NCBI RefSeq assembly: GCF_013868155.1
Contig: NZ_JACEOG010000001.1
Location: 2,108,001-2,172,000, forward strand
DNA from: Aeromicrobium phoceense
GTDB taxonomy: Bacteria; Actinomycetota; Actinomycetes; Propionibacteriales; Nocardioidaceae
Length of the DNA: 64,000 nt
Direction of reading: 5' to 3'
The position numbers and the translations under genes are program-made. Under the pieces are notes generated by a model. The model saw only the letters and a list, made by a program, of their open reading frames with translations, was not told where the DNA came from and did no database searches. Below are positions 33,450-43,323 of the stretch, piece by piece (within the stretch, counting starts at the first letter, position 1; each line of letters opens with the position of its first letter).

Positions 33450-33805
33450 CCACCGACCACAGCGATCTGCCCGACGTGACCGTTCAGCCCGGCGCCACCA
33501 CCCAGGAGGACGTCGAGGAGGCGATGAAGGACGTCGTCGACCCCGAGCTCGGGATCAACGTCGTCGACCTCGGCCTCGTCTACGGCGTGCACGTCGACGA
33601 GCACAGCAACGCCATCCTGCAGATGACGCTCACGTCCGCGGCCTGCCCGCTGACCGACGTCATCGAGGACCAGACCCGCGCCGCCCTCGACGGCCTGGTC
33701 AACGACTTCCGCATCGAGTGGGTCTGGATGCCGCCGTGGGGCCCGGACAAGATCACCGACGACGGCCGCGAGATGCTGCGCGCCCTCGGCTTCAACATCG
33801 GCTGA
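33446..33805 (+). CDS. sufT: DUF59/MIP18-family Fe-S assembly factor SufT
   Basis: Metal-sulfur cluster assembly factor that helps mature Fe-S proteins. 119 residues. The DUF59 core is AMKDVVDPELGINVVDLGLVYGV followed by LTSAACPLTDVIEDQ with the conserved cysteine, and ending WMPPWGPDKITDDGREMLRALGF. Last gene of the suf operon; a long palindrome begins 19 bases after its stop. Confidence 0.95.
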   Translation: MTTDHSDLPDVTVQPGATTQEDVEEAMKDVVDPELGINVVDLGLVYGVHVDEHSNAILQMTLTSAACPLTDVIEDQTRAALDGLVNDFRIEWVWMPPWGPDKITDDGREMLRALGFNIG

Positions 33806-33823
33806 CCGCCCGCCACCCCACAC

Positions 33824-33884
33824 CACTTCTGGAACGGGATGCACGTCTCTGAGCGATCAGAACGTGCATCCCGTTGCAAAAGTG
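33824..33884. repeat. 61-base nested palindrome after the suf operon
   Basis: Centre at about 33854. The inner hairpin is TCTGA-GCGA-TCAGA, then a bulged C, then a perfect 14-bp stem (33833-33846 with 33862-33875), and the symmetry continues to CACTT/AAGTG at the ends with two mismatches. The plus strand continues GCAAAAGTGC rather than a T run, so it is not a classic terminator, though it may stop transcription. Its precision suggests a repetitive intergenic palindrome or a structured RNA end. Confidence 0.75.
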
Positions 33885-33934
33885 CGCAGGAGCGCGGACG
33901 GCGGCGACGATTTCGCGCCCGGGGGATCGCTCCG

Positions 33935-33940
33935 TAGACT
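33935..33940 (+). promoter_or_regulatory. -10 element of the ABC-F leader, leaderless
   Basis: TAGACT, six bases before a GTG at 33947 that opens a seven-codon frame. The ABC-F ATG itself lies about 85 bases further on, so the promoter gives a short 5' leader whose first codon is the leader peptide start. Confidence 0.6.
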
Positions 33941-33946
33941 GGCTCG

Positions 33947-33970
33947 GTGGACATGATCCGGCTGGAGTGA
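33947..33970 (+). CDS. Candidate leader peptide upstream of ABC-F gene
   Basis: Seven codons (GTG GAC ATG ATC CGG CTG GAG, stop TGA), peptide MDMIRLE if the GTG is read as Met. It begins exactly six bases after a TAGACT -10, so it would be translated from a leaderless 5' end. Its stop overlaps an in-frame GTG (33967) of the ABC-F frame, and a short hairpin (CGAGC-ACCT-GCTCG, 33975-33988) follows. Many antibiotic-response ABC-F genes are controlled by ribosome stalling on such peptides; here that is inference from architecture only. Confidence 0.4.
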   Translation: MDMIRLE

Positions 33971-34032
33971 CGCGCGAGCACCTGCTCGACCCCTGCGTCC
34001 TCGCCCCGTCCATCCCTCACGAAGGCTCTTCC

Positions 34033-35606
<1,574 letters not shown>

Positions 35607-35634
<28 letters not shown>

Positions 35635-36368
35635 CCGAGGCCGTCGCCTTCGGGCCGGCGGCGCTCGATCAGCTCGGCCCGCACGAACCAGAAGTAGCCG
35701 AACGCGGCCAGGCCGGCGAAGAAGTACCACTGGATCGAGTAGAACAGGTGCGGTCCGGTGCCCAGGTCGGGCTCGGCCGGGCCCTCGAGGCCGTCCTGCT
35801 CCGGCGAGGTCATCGCGACGAAGCCCGGCAGCGGCTCCGTGCCGAGGAAGTCGGCCCAGCGCTCGCCGTTGACGGCGCGCACCTGGCCGTCGCGCGGCGT
35901 GGTGGCGGCCTTGTCGGCGGTGCTGGCGGGCTGGAGCCATCCCGTGACGGTCACCGGACCCGTCGGGGCCGCGGGGACGTCCTCGGGTGCCTCGCCGTTG
36001 CGCGGACCCTCGATCCAGCCGCGGTCGACGAGCACGACCGTGCCGTCGTCGAGCCGCAGCGGGGTGACGACCTGCACGCCGGGCCGGCTGTCGCGATGGG
36101 CGAACCGCACGGTGACCTCGTGCGCGGAGTCGAACGTGCCGGTGGCCGTGACGGTGCGGTACTCGAGGTCGGGGTCCCAGCCGTCGGCGACGACGTCGGC
36201 GACGGGCGCCGGGTCGGCCTTCAGGTTCGTCTTGACGACGGCGTTGTCGGCCTTGCGCTGCTCCCAGCGGTCGTACTGCCAGCCGCCGAGCATGAAGCAC
36301 GTGACCGCCATGACGACGACGAAGACCGCCAGCCCGATCCAGCGCGGGCTTGCCAGGAAGCGCAGCAC
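35607..36368 (-). CDS. SURF1-family cytochrome oxidase biogenesis protein
   Basis: Integral membrane assembly factor for aa3-type cytochrome c oxidase, thought to help heme A insertion. 253 residues with a membrane helix at each end: residues ~10-30 (WIGLAVFVVVMAVTCFMLGG) and ~215-232 (WYFFAGLAAFGYFWFV), flanking an external loop with GTFDSAHEVTV and VLVDRGWIEGP, the SURF1 signatures. Begins one base after the DUF3099 gene ends on the same strand. Overlaps the convergent ABC-F gene by 28 bases at the 3' ends. Confidence 0.92.
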
Positions 36369-36650
36369 CTACTGGTCCAGCTGCTTGCGGTCGACCCCGA
36401 ACGGGGACGGCCCGTCGCCCGAGCTGCGGATCGCCGAGTTGCCGATGACGACGGCCACGTAGGGCAGGAACACCGCGCCCACGAGGAGCACCCAGCGGAT
36501 CCAGTGGTCGACGGCGACGAACCCGATGAAGCAGGCCACACGGACGGCCATGGAGATGAGGTAGTTGCGCTCGCGATGGTCCACCTGGGCGCTGAAGGGC
36601 TCGCGCGCACTGGTGATCGAGTGCACCTCTTCGGGGTCGCGCCGGGCCAT
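36369..36650 (-). CDS. DUF3099 membrane protein
   Basis: 93 residues with two membrane helices (~34-52 and ~53-72, MAVRVACFIGFVAV and WIRWVLLVGAVFLPYVAVVI). The N-terminal SITSAREPFSAQVDHRERNYL matches the actinobacterial DUF3099 family; function unknown. Directly abuts the SURF1 gene, so the two are co-transcribed, which may suggest a role around cytochrome oxidase assembly. Confidence 0.85.
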   Translation of the reverse strand: MARRDPEEVHSITSAREPFSAQVDHRERNYLISMAVRVACFIGFVAVDHWIRWVLLVGAVFLPYVAVVIGNSAIRSSGDGPSPFGVDRKQLDQ

Positions 36651-36710
36651 GTCCCCAGTCTACGCCGTGGGTCCCGCGCGCGGCCTGCGGCCGGGTGGGA
36701 CGATGGCCCC

Positions 36711-36926
36711 ATGAGCAACCGCACCTACCGTGTCACCGAGATCGTCGGAACGTCCCCGGTCGGGGTCAGCGAGGCCATCGACAGCGGCATCGCCCGCGCC
36801 TCCCAGACCCTGCGCCACCTCGACTGGTTCGAGGTCGTGGGAATCCGGGGCCAGGTCGAGGACGACAAGGTCTCGCACTACCAGGTCACGCTGAAGCTGG
36901 GCTTCCGCCTCGAGGACGACGAGTAA
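36711..36926 (+). CDS. Dodecin (flavin-binding small protein)
   Basis: 71-residue beta-alpha-beta-beta protein that forms hollow dodecamers storing or buffering flavins and sometimes CoA. Sequence features: YRVTEIVGTSPVGVSEAIDSGIARA, LDWFEVVGIRGQV with the flavin-stacking Trp, and a terminal YQVTLKLGFRLEDD. ATG at 36711 lies six bases after GACGAT, a weak -10-like hexamer. It faces serB tail to tail with only seven bases between stops. Confidence 0.94.
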   Translation: MSNRTYRVTEIVGTSPVGVSEAIDSGIARASQTLRHLDWFEVVGIRGQVEDDKVSHYQVTLKLGFRLEDDE

Positions 36927-36933
36927 CAGCCGG

Positions 36934-38166
36934 TCAGGTCGCCGGCGGCGCGTCGGCGGCGTCGGCCGCCTCGACCTCCTCGCGCGTGATGCCCATGAGG
37001 TACACGATCGCGTCGAGGTACGGCACGTTCACCGAGGTCTGCGCCTGGTCGCGCACGAGCGGCTTCGCGTTGAACGCGATGCCCAGCCCCGCGGCCGCCA
37101 GCATGTCGAGGTCGTTGGCGCCGTCGCCGATGGCCACGGTGTTGCGCACGTTGATGCCCGCCTGCTCGGCGAAGAGGCGCAGCGCCTCGGCCTTGCCGGC
37201 GCGGTCGACCACGCGCCCGAGGACCCGGCCGGTCAGCGCTCCGTCCTGCACCTCGAGGTCGTTGGCGGCGAAGTAGTCGATGCCGAGGTCGTCCGCGAGC
37301 CGCTCGATGATCTGCGTGAAGCCGCCGCTGACCAGAGCGAACCGGTAGCCGAGTCGCTTGAGCGTGCGGATCATGGTGCGCGCGCCGGGCGTGAACTCCA
37401 GGTTCCGGTAGACCTCGTCGAGGGCCGACGCCGGCACGCCGCGCAGCTGGGCCACGCGCTCGTGCAGCGACTCGGCGAAGTCGAGCTCGCCGCGCATGGC
37501 CCGCTCGGTGACGTGGGCCACCGCCTCCTCGCAGCCGGCGTGGGCCGCGAGCATCTCGATCACCTCGCCCTGGATCAGCGTGGAGTCGACGTCCATGACG
37601 ACGAGGCGCTGCGCGTGGCGCAGGATGCCGTGCTCCTGCACCGCCACGTCGGTGCCGAACCGGTGACCGATCGCGGCCAGCTCGGACTGGAGGGCGTCGG
37701 GCGCGGCGCCCGAGACCTCCATCCGGATCGCCGTGACGGGGTAGCGCGCCATGCGGACGATGCGGTCGATGTTGCCGCCGAGGTCGTTGATGCCTTCGGT
37801 CAGGGCCGCGAGCGCGTCGGGCATCAGCGGTGCGCCGAGGATGACCACCTGGGCGCGGCCGATCCTGCGGGGCCGGTTGTCGCCGTTGCCGTGGACGACC
37901 TCGACCTCCAGGCCCAGGTCGGCACCGACCGAGGCCAGGTCGGTCTCGAAGCCGGGCACCTCGTCGGGGACGGTCACCAGGACGCTCAGCACGAGCCGGC
38001 CGCGCACGACCAGCTGCTCGACGTCGATCACCTCGACGTCGTGCGCGTCCAGCGCGGAGAACACCCGCGTGGAGACGCCGGAACGGTCGGGACCGCTGAA
38101 GGTGACCAGCACCGTGGGCTCGGTCAGGTGCAACGTGGGGACGTGGCCCGGGGCTGGCGTGCTCAT
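36934..38166 (-). CDS. serB: Phosphoserine phosphatase with N-terminal ACT domains
   Basis: Last step of serine biosynthesis. 410 residues, the long actinobacterial SerB2 type: two ACT-like domains (residues ~15-180) for serine sensing, then a HAD phosphatase. HAD motif I VVMDVDSTLIQGE (nucleophile Asp), motif II ALVSGGFTQII, motif III Lys in DRAGKAEAL and motif IV AIGDGANDLDML are complete. ATG at 38166 is seven bases after TACCCT on the reverse strand. Confidence 0.96.
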   Translation of the reverse strand: MSTPAPGHVPTLHLTEPTVLVTFSGPDRSGVSTRVFSALDAHDVEVIDVEQLVVRGRLVLSVLVTVPDEVPGFETDLASVGADLGLEVEVVHGNGDNRPRRIGRAQVVILGAPLMPDALAALTEGINDLGGNIDRIVRMARYPVTAIRMEVSGAAPDALQSELAAIGHRFGTDVAVQEHGILRHAQRLVVMDVDSTLIQGEVIEMLAAHAGCEEAVAHVTERAMRGELDFAESLHERVAQLRGVPASALDEVYRNLEFTPGARTMIRTLKRLGYRFALVSGGFTQIIERLADDLGIDYFAANDLEVQDGALTGRVLGRVVDRAGKAEALRLFAEQAGINVRNTVAIGDGANDLDMLAAAGLGIAFNAKPLVRDQAQTSVNVPYLDAIVYLMGITREEVEAADAADAPPAT

Positions 38167-38173
38167 CGTGTCG

Positions 38174-38179
38174 AGGGTA
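38174..38179 (-). promoter_or_regulatory. -10 element of serB, leaderless
   Basis: TACCCT on the reverse strand, seven bases ahead of the serB ATG at 38166. Confidence 0.55.
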
Positions 38180-38204
38180 TCGGCAGGACGTTGCGGCGAA
38201 CCGA

Positions 38205-38210
38205 TAGGTT
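38205..38210 (+). promoter_or_regulatory. -10 element of the solitary ABC ATPase gene, leaderless
   Basis: TAGGTT followed by six bases and the GTG at 38217, back to back with the serB promoter. Confidence 0.6.
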
Positions 38211-38216
38211 GGACGT

Positions 38217-39020
38217 GTGACCGCCGTGTTCGACCTGACCGACGTCACGATCGTGCGCTCGGGCAAGACTCTCCTGGACCGCGTCTCGTGGCGCGCCGAA
38301 CCGGGGGAGCACTGGGTCATCGTGGGCCCCAACGGAGCCGGCAAGACCACGCTGCTCCAGGTCGCGTCCGCGAACATGCACCCCACGTCCGGCACCGCCG
38401 AGATCCTGGGCGAGCGACTCGGCTCCGTCGACGTCTTCGAGCTGCGGCCCCGCATCGGCCACACCAGCGCCGCGATCGCCGAGCGCGTGCCGGCCGACGA
38501 GACGGTGCGCAACCTCATCCTGTCGGCCGCGTACGCCGTGCTCGGCCGCTGGAACGAGGAGTACGACGACGAGGACCACCGCCGCGCGATGGCGATGCTG
38601 GCCGAGCTGGGCATTGCGCCGCTGGCCGACCGCACCTTCGGCACCCTGTCCGAGGGCGAGAAGAAGCGCGTCCTGCTGGCGCGCTCGCTCATGACCGATC
38701 CCGAGGTCGTGCTGCTCGACGAGCCCGCCGCCGGCATGGACGTCGGCGCCCGCGAGGACCTGGTCGAGAGCCTCGAGGCCCTCGCGTCCGACGAGTTCGG
38801 CCCCTCGCTCGTGATGGTGTCGCACCACCTCGAGGAGATCGCCCCCGGCTTCACGCACGCGCTCCTGCTGTCGGGCGGCTCCGTGGTGGCGTCCGGGCCC
38901 ATCGACCAGGTGCTCACGTCGCAGAACCTCTCCCTGGCGTTCCGCCAGCGGCTCGAGGTCACGCACGACGCGGGACGATTCTCGGCTCGGCGTCCGCCCT
39001 CGCGGCGCCGCGCGAACTAG
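38217..39020 (+). CDS. Solitary ABC ATP-binding protein
   Basis: 267 residues. Walker A GPNGAGKTTL, signature TLSEGEKKRVLLARSL (LSEGE instead of LSGGQ), Walker B VVLLDEPAAGMDV and VSHHLEEI are present. No permease gene lies nearby; the following genes encode NfeD and SPFH proteins. Related to YlmA/ModF-type cytosolic ATPases of unknown substrate. The C-terminal tail is Arg-rich. GTG start six bases after a -10, so leaderless. Confidence 0.88.
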   Translation: MTAVFDLTDVTIVRSGKTLLDRVSWRAEPGEHWVIVGPNGAGKTTLLQVASANMHPTSGTAEILGERLGSVDVFELRPRIGHTSAAIAERVPADETVRNLILSAAYAVLGRWNEEYDDEDHRRAMAMLAELGIAPLADRTFGTLSEGEKKRVLLARSLMTDPEVVLLDEPAAGMDVGAREDLVESLEALASDEFGPSLVMVSHHLEEIAPGFTHALLLSGGSVVASGPIDQVLTSQNLSLAFRQRLEVTHDAGRFSARRPPSRRRAN

Positions 39021-39028
39021 GAGGCGAC

Positions 39029-39478
39029 ATGGACTGGTTCGGCGACGACATCTGGGTCACGTGGGCGGCGCTCGGCGTCCTCATGTGCCTCATCGAGCTG
39101 GCCAGCGGCGAGCTGATCTTCCTGATGTTCGGCATCGCGGCCTTCTCGGCTGCGGTGGCCGCCGCGGCCGGTGCGCCGATGGCGCTGCCGCTGGCGATCT
39201 TCGGCGTCGTCTCGGTGGCGCTGCTCGCCCTCGTCCGCCCGCGGATCGCCGCGCGGGTCCACGACGGGCCGTCGCTGCCCGTCGGCCAGCAGGGCCTGGT
39301 GGGCCAGCTGGCGATCGTCGAGGAGGTCGTGAACCGCCATGCCGGTCGTGTCCTGATCGGTGACGTCCACTGGACCGCCCGCCCGGTGGATCCCGAGGCG
39401 ACCTACGAACCGGGCGACGAGCTGCTCGTCGCCGCCATCGACGGTGCGATCGCCCGCGTCGTCCGTAAGGAGAGCTGA
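39029..39478 (+). CDS. NfeD-family membrane protein
   Basis: 149 residues. Two or three membrane helices (residues ~8-30 and ~36-70) followed by a soluble OB-fold domain (VGQQGLVGQLAIVEEVVN ... GDVHWTARP ... GDELLVAAIDG). NfeD proteins pair with SPFH scaffold proteins; the SPFH gene begins immediately after the stop. GGAGGCGAC ahead of the ATG at 39029 is a good ribosome site. Confidence 0.93.
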   Translation: MDWFGDDIWVTWAALGVLMCLIELASGELIFLMFGIAAFSAAVAAAAGAPMALPLAIFGVVSVALLALVRPRIAARVHDGPSLPVGQQGLVGQLAIVEEVVNRHAGRVLIGDVHWTARPVDPEATYEPGDELLVAAIDGAIARVVRKES

Positions 39479-40564
39479 ATGTTCGCATCCGCAATGCTGG
39501 TCTTCTTCATCCTGCTGGTGGTCCTGCTGATCGTGACCGCAGCGATGAGCCTGAAGATCATCCCGCAGAACTTCGCCGGGATCGTGGAGCGCCTGGGGAA
39601 GTACCGCACCACCCTGACGCCCGGGCCGCACCTGATCGTGCCGTTCCTCGACCGCGTGAAGTACCGGGTCGACCAGCGTGAGCAGGTCGTCTCGTTCCCG
39701 CCGCAGGGCGTCATCACCGAGGACAACCTGACCGTCGAGATCGACACCGTCATCCTCTACACGGTGAACAACCCGGTCGCCGCGACGTACGAGATCGTCA
39801 ACTACATCGAGGGCATCCACCAGCTCACGACCACGACGCTGCGCAACATCATCGGCGGCATGACCCTCGAGCACGCGCTCACCAGCCGCGACCAGATCAA
39901 CCGCACGCTGAGCGCCGAGCTCGACGCGGCCACGGGCCGCTGGGGCATCAAGGTCAGCCGGGTGGAGCTCAAGAGCATCGATCCGCCGCCCACCATCATC
40001 GACGCGATGGAGAAGCAGATGCGCGCCGAGCGGGACAAGCGCGCCGCGATCCTCACGGCGGAGGGTGAGCGTCAGTCGGCCATCCTGAGCGCGGAGGGCC
40101 AGAAGCAGGCCGCGATCCTCACGGCCGAGGGCCAGAAGCAGTCGGCGATCCTGACCGCCGAGGGCGAGAAGACCGCCGCGATCCTGACCGCGCAGGGCGA
40201 GGGCCGCGCCATCGAGACCGTCTTCCAGGCGATCCACGACGGCAACCCCGACCAGAAGCTGCTGTCCTACCAGTACCTGCAGACGCTCCCGAAGATCGCG
40301 CAGGGCCACAACGCCTCGACCTGGATCATCCCGGCCGAGGTCACCGCGGCCCTGAGCACCATCGGCAACGTCGTCGGCTCCATCCCCGTGGACGGCGGTG
40401 GCTCGCACAAGCGCGTCGACCTGGACGAGCCCGTCGAGACCGCCAGCACGGCCCCGGCCGAGACCAGCAGCGCCGTCGAGGAGGCCATCCGGGCCGCCAA
40501 GCAGGCCGAGTCGCCGATCTCCACCCAGGACGATCCGCCGACCGGTCAGCCCCCCACGGCCTGA
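39479..40564 (+). CDS. SPFH/band-7 (stomatin-like) membrane scaffold protein
   Basis: 361 residues. One N-terminal membrane helix (AMLVFFILLVVLLIVTAAM), then the SPFH domain (residues ~24-190) with GIVERLGKYRTTLTPGPHL and KVSRVELKSIDPPPTI. Next come five near-identical 11-residue repeats (residues ~189-243, units of the type AAILTAEGQKQ) that should form a regular alpha-helical coiled coil, and a Ser/Pro/Thr-rich tail. Such proteins form ring-like membrane microdomain scaffolds. The NfeD partner is directly upstream. Confidence 0.93.
   Translation: MFASAMLVFFILLVVLLIVTAAMSLKIIPQNFAGIVERLGKYRTTLTPGPHLIVPFLDRVKYRVDQREQVVSFPPQGVITEDNLTVEIDTVILYTVNNPVAATYEIVNYIEGIHQLTTTTLRNIIGGMTLEHALTSRDQINRTLSAELDAATGRWGIKVSRVELKSIDPPPTIIDAMEKQMRAERDKRAAILTAEGERQSAILSAEGQKQAAILTAEGQKQSAILTAEGEKTAAILTAQGEGRAIETVFQAIHDGNPDQKLLSYQYLQTLPKIAQGHNASTWIIPAEVTAALSTIGNVVGSIPVDGGGSHKRVDLDEPVETASTAPAETSSAVEEAIRAAKQAESPISTQDDPPTGQPPTA
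40043..40207 (+). repeat. Tandem 33-base repeats inside the SPFH gene
   Basis: Five in-frame units of 33 bases, each coding an 11-residue A/S-A-I-L-T/S-A-E/Q-G-x-x-x block. The repeat is coding and keeps a helical hendecad period; unit number could vary between strains by slippage or recombination. Confidence 0.85.
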
Positions 40565-40569
40565 GCCGG

Positions 40570-41283
40570 ATGGACCGAACCAGGATCCTCGTCCTCGGCG
40601 CCGCCGTGCTGGCCACGATGGCGATCGTCGTGGCCTGGCTGGTCGTCGGGCGATCGGACGACGCCGATCCGATCAGCGGGCCCCCGGCCGAGCAGGCCGA
40701 GGAGGTCCCGCTGGCCGACGGCTCCACGACCGAGCCCGACGAGGACTGGGTCACCCGGACCGCCGCCGACCGCCAGATCCCGGTGCGGGCGATGCAGGCC
40801 TACGCCCGCACCGAGATCAGCGAGCGTGAGAGCGCGCCCGCGTGCAACCTCCGCTGGAACACGCTCGCGGGCGTCGGGTCGGTCGAGTCGGCCCACGGCA
40901 CGCTGGGCGGTGCCGGCCTCGACGCGGCGGGCGTGCCGAGCCGCAGGATCATCGGCCCGCCCCTCAACGGCGAGAACGGCACCCGGGCCATCGAGGCCAC
41001 CAAGGCGTCCACGGCCCTGCACGGCGACGAGCAGTGGGACCGCGCCGTCGGCCCGTTCCAGTTCCTGACGTCGTCATGGGAGCTGTACGGCGCCGACGCC
41101 GACGGTGACGGCCGGGCCGACCCGCACGACATCGACGACGCAGCCCTGGGCGCCGCGCGACACCTGTGCGCGAAGGAGCGCGACCTGGCCGGCGACGGCT
41201 GGGTCAAGGCGGTCTTCGCCTACAACAACTCGATGGCCTACGTCGAGAAGGTCCGCGGCATCGCCGACAGCTACGCGAAGTAG
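40570..41283 (+). CDS. Membrane-anchored lytic transglycosylase-like protein
   Basis: Probable peptidoglycan-cleaving enzyme. 237 residues: N-terminal membrane anchor (residues ~5-25, ILVLGAAVLATMAIVVAWLVV), an acidic Pro-rich spacer, then an SLT/MltB-like domain with LRWNTLAGVGSVESAHGTLGG (catalytic Glu in SVESAHG), AVGPFQFLTSSWELYG and FAYNNSMAYVEKV. An ADADGDGRADPHDIDDA segment looks like a calcium-binding loop. ATG five bases after the SPFH stop, so in the same operon. Confidence 0.88.
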   Translation: MDRTRILVLGAAVLATMAIVVAWLVVGRSDDADPISGPPAEQAEEVPLADGSTTEPDEDWVTRTAADRQIPVRAMQAYARTEISERESAPACNLRWNTLAGVGSVESAHGTLGGAGLDAAGVPSRRIIGPPLNGENGTRAIEATKASTALHGDEQWDRAVGPFQFLTSSWELYGADADGDGRADPHDIDDAALGAARHLCAKERDLAGDGWVKAVFAYNNSMAYVEKVRGIADSYAK

Positions 41284-41299
41284 CGTCAGGCCTGCGCCC

Positions 41300-41827
41300 T
41301 CACCACTGCCAGGTGCCGTGGATGATCGCGCGGCCGAGCGTCTTGAACGCGAGGTTGAACCCGACGACGGCGGGGGAGGCCGACGCGTCGACGCCCAGCG
41401 TCTCCTCGCCGACGGCGTGCACCACGAAGAAGTAGCGGTGCGGCTGGTCGCCCTCCGGGGGAGCGGCGCCCATGAAGTTCAGGCCGCCGCCGTCGTTGCG
41501 CACGTGGAAGGCGTTGCCGGGCAGGGAGTCGTCGCTCGCGCCGGCGCCCGTGGGCAGCTCGGTGACGTCGGCCGGGATGTCGACGGCCACCCAGTGCCAG
41601 AAGCCCGACACGATCGGTGCATCGGGGTCGAAGCAGGTGACGACGAACGACTTCGTTCCCTCGGGTGCGCCGCTCCACGCCAGGTGGGGCGACGTGTCGC
41701 CGTGGGCGTTGACCTGGTCCTCCTTGAGCGAGGCTCCGTCGGTGACGTCGTCGCTGACGACGGTGAACGAGGCCGCGGAGGGGAGCAGCGGGTACGGATC
41801 GGGAGTCACGGGTCGGTCGAGGCTCAT
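41300..41827 (-). CDS. YbhB/YbcL-family PEBP-like protein
   Basis: 175 residues, phosphatidylethanolamine-binding-protein fold. [41 protein letters not shown] and [18 protein letters not shown] match the bacterial family (the DPDAP and GxHRY elements line the anion pocket). Cytosolic, function unclear; E. coli relatives are non-essential. ATG seven bases after a TAGGTT that overlaps the -10 of the divergent methyltransferase gene. Confidence 0.92.
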   Translation of the reverse strand: MSLDRPVTPDPYPLLPSAASFTVVSDDVTDGASLKEDQVNAHGDTSPHLAWSGAPEGTKSFVVTCFDPDAPIVSGFWHWVAVDIPADVTELPTGAGASDDSLPGNAFHVRNDGGGLNFMGAAPPEGDQPHRYFFVVHAVGEETLGVDASASPAVVGFNLAFKTLGRAIIHGTWQW

Positions 41828-41833
41828 GCCACC

Positions 41834-41840
41834 TAACCTA
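41834..41840. promoter_or_regulatory. Overlapping -10 elements of a bidirectional leaderless promoter
   Basis: Plus strand TAACCT (41834-41839) is six bases before the GTG at 41846; reverse strand TAGGTT (41840-41835) is seven bases before the ATG at 41827. The shared TAACCTA heptamer thus serves both directions. Confidence 0.65.
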
Positions 41841-41845
41841 GTGCG

Positions 41846-42643
41846 GTGGCCGACCTCATCGCACTCGACAACCCCCGCGACGAGCGGCTCCGCGACTACA
41901 CCGACCTGCGCGACGTGCAGCTGCGCCAGAGCGTGGAGCATGAGCGCGGCATCTACATCGCCGAGGGCACGAAGGTCATCGAGCGGGCGGTGGCGGCCGG
42001 GCACGAGCCCAAGTCCCTCCTGCTCGCGCCGCGTTGGCTCGGCACGCTGTCGGACATCCTCGAGTCGACCTCCGCGCCCGCCTACGTGCTGGACGAGAAG
42101 TCGATCGAGCGGGTGACCGGCTTCCACGTCCACCGCGGCGCGCTCGCGGCCATGCACCGCCCGGCCGAGCGCAGCGTCCACGACGTGCTGGCCACGGCGC
42201 GTCGCGTCCTCGTGGCCGAGGACCTGGTCGACCACACCAACATCGGCGCGATCATGCGCAACGTGGCGGCGCTCGGCTTCGACGCGGTGCTGCTGTCGCC
42301 GCGCTGCGCCGACCCGCTCTACCGACGCTCCATCAAGGTGGCGATGGGCGCGGTGTTCTCCCTGCCCTGGGCGCGGATCGACGACTGGTACGCGGCTCCG
42401 GCGCTGCTGCGCGAGCACGGCTTCACGACCTACGCGATGACCCTGTCCGACGACGCCGTGCCGATCGACGCGATCGAGCCCGCGGAGCGCTCGGCCGTCA
42501 TCGTCGGCTCCGAGGGCCCGGGCCTCAGCGAGCACTGGCAGCGCGAGTCGGACCACCGCGTGATCATCCCGATGGCGGCCGGCATCGACTCGCTCAACGT
42601 CGCGGCGTCCACCGCGATCGCCTGCTGGCAGTTCCGGCCCTGA
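41846..42643 (+). CDS. TrmH/SpoU-family RNA 2'-O-methyltransferase
   Basis: SPOUT-fold methyltransferase modifying rRNA or tRNA ribose. 265 residues: N-terminal substrate-binding domain and C-terminal knotted domain with motif 1 [16 protein letters not shown], motif 2 [12 protein letters not shown] and motif 3 [20 protein letters not shown]. Exact target nucleotide cannot be read from sequence. Leaderless GTG start. Confidence 0.93.
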   Translation: MADLIALDNPRDERLRDYTDLRDVQLRQSVEHERGIYIAEGTKVIERAVAAGHEPKSLLLAPRWLGTLSDILESTSAPAYVLDEKSIERVTGFHVHRGALAAMHRPAERSVHDVLATARRVLVAEDLVDHTNIGAIMRNVAALGFDAVLLSPRCADPLYRRSIKVAMGAVFSLPWARIDDWYAAPALLREHGFTTYAMTLSDDAVPIDAIEPAERSAVIVGSEGPGLSEHWQRESDHRVIIPMAAGIDSLNVAASTAIACWQFRP

Positions 42644-42659
42644 GGCCCGCGTCGCCGGG

Positions 42660-43265
42660 TCAGTCCTCCTCGGGCGCCTCGCCGACCGGCCAGTCGTCCT
42701 CGTACTCGTCGGCCAGCTGCTGGTGCTGCTTGTAGAGCTTCTTGCGTGCCTTCTCCGGGACGCGGTCGCCGAAGACCGTGCCGAAGAGGTGGTCCGTCTC
42801 GTGCTGGAGGCAGCGGGCCAGCAGGCCGGTGCCCTCGAACTCGACCGGCTCGCCGTGGTGGTCGAAGCCGGTGACCCAGGCGTGGTCGGGCCGGCCGCAC
42901 TCGGTGAACGCACCCGGCAGCGAGAGGCACCCCTCGTCGGCGACGTCGAGCTTGCGCTCGGTACCGTCGGGGAGGCGGAGCACGGGGTTGCAGACGACCC
43001 CGGTGATGCGCTGGTGGTCGGCGTCGGGGCAGTCGAAGACGAAGACCTTGAGGTCCTCGCCGACCTGGTTCGCGGCCAGGCCGACGCCCTCGGCGGCGTA
43101 CATCGTGGCCACCATGTCGGCCACGAGGACGGCGAGGTCGTCGTCGAACGCGGGGACGTCCTTCAGCTCCCGGTGCATCACGGGCGTGCCCCATCGGGTG
43201 ATGGGTCGCACGGAGCCTCCGGCGGGCAGGGGGCGGGACTGGTCGGCAGAGGGCGTTTCGGTCAC
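42660..43265 (-). CDS. def: Peptide deformylase
   Basis: Removes the formyl group from nascent N-terminal methionine. 201 residues. All three motifs: GVGLAANQ (residues ~61-68), EGCLSLPG (metal-ligand Cys) and QHETDHLFG (HExxH metal site). The C-terminal acidic extension [14 protein letters not shown] is usual in actinobacteria. GTG start lies five bases after TAGGCT on the reverse strand. Confidence 0.96.
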   Translation of the reverse strand: MTETPSADQSRPLPAGGSVRPITRWGTPVMHRELKDVPAFDDDLAVLVADMVATMYAAEGVGLAANQVGEDLKVFVFDCPDADHQRITGVVCNPVLRLPDGTERKLDVADEGCLSLPGAFTECGRPDHAWVTGFDHHGEPVEFEGTGLLARCLQHETDHLFGTVFGDRVPEKARKKLYKQHQQLADEYEDDWPVGEAPEED

Positions 43266-43270
43266 GCTTC

Positions 43271-43276
43271 AGCCTA
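43271..43276 (-). promoter_or_regulatory. -10 element of def, leaderless
   Basis: TAGGCT on the reverse strand, five bases before the def GTG at 43265. Confidence 0.55.
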
Positions 43277-43323
43277 TCGAGAGGCCGACACGCGCAGTCG
43301 CTGGCAACCGGGTCCCAATTCAG

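Noticed and set aside
40043-40207. CRISPR-like or minisatellite repeat array
   Set aside because: The units are in frame, encode a regular helical repeat and have no spacers.
41828-41840. DtxR/IdeR iron box (TTAGGTTAGGCTAACCTAA type)
   Set aside because: Only a TAGGTTAGG half-match occurs and it is fully explained by the two overlapping -10 elements.
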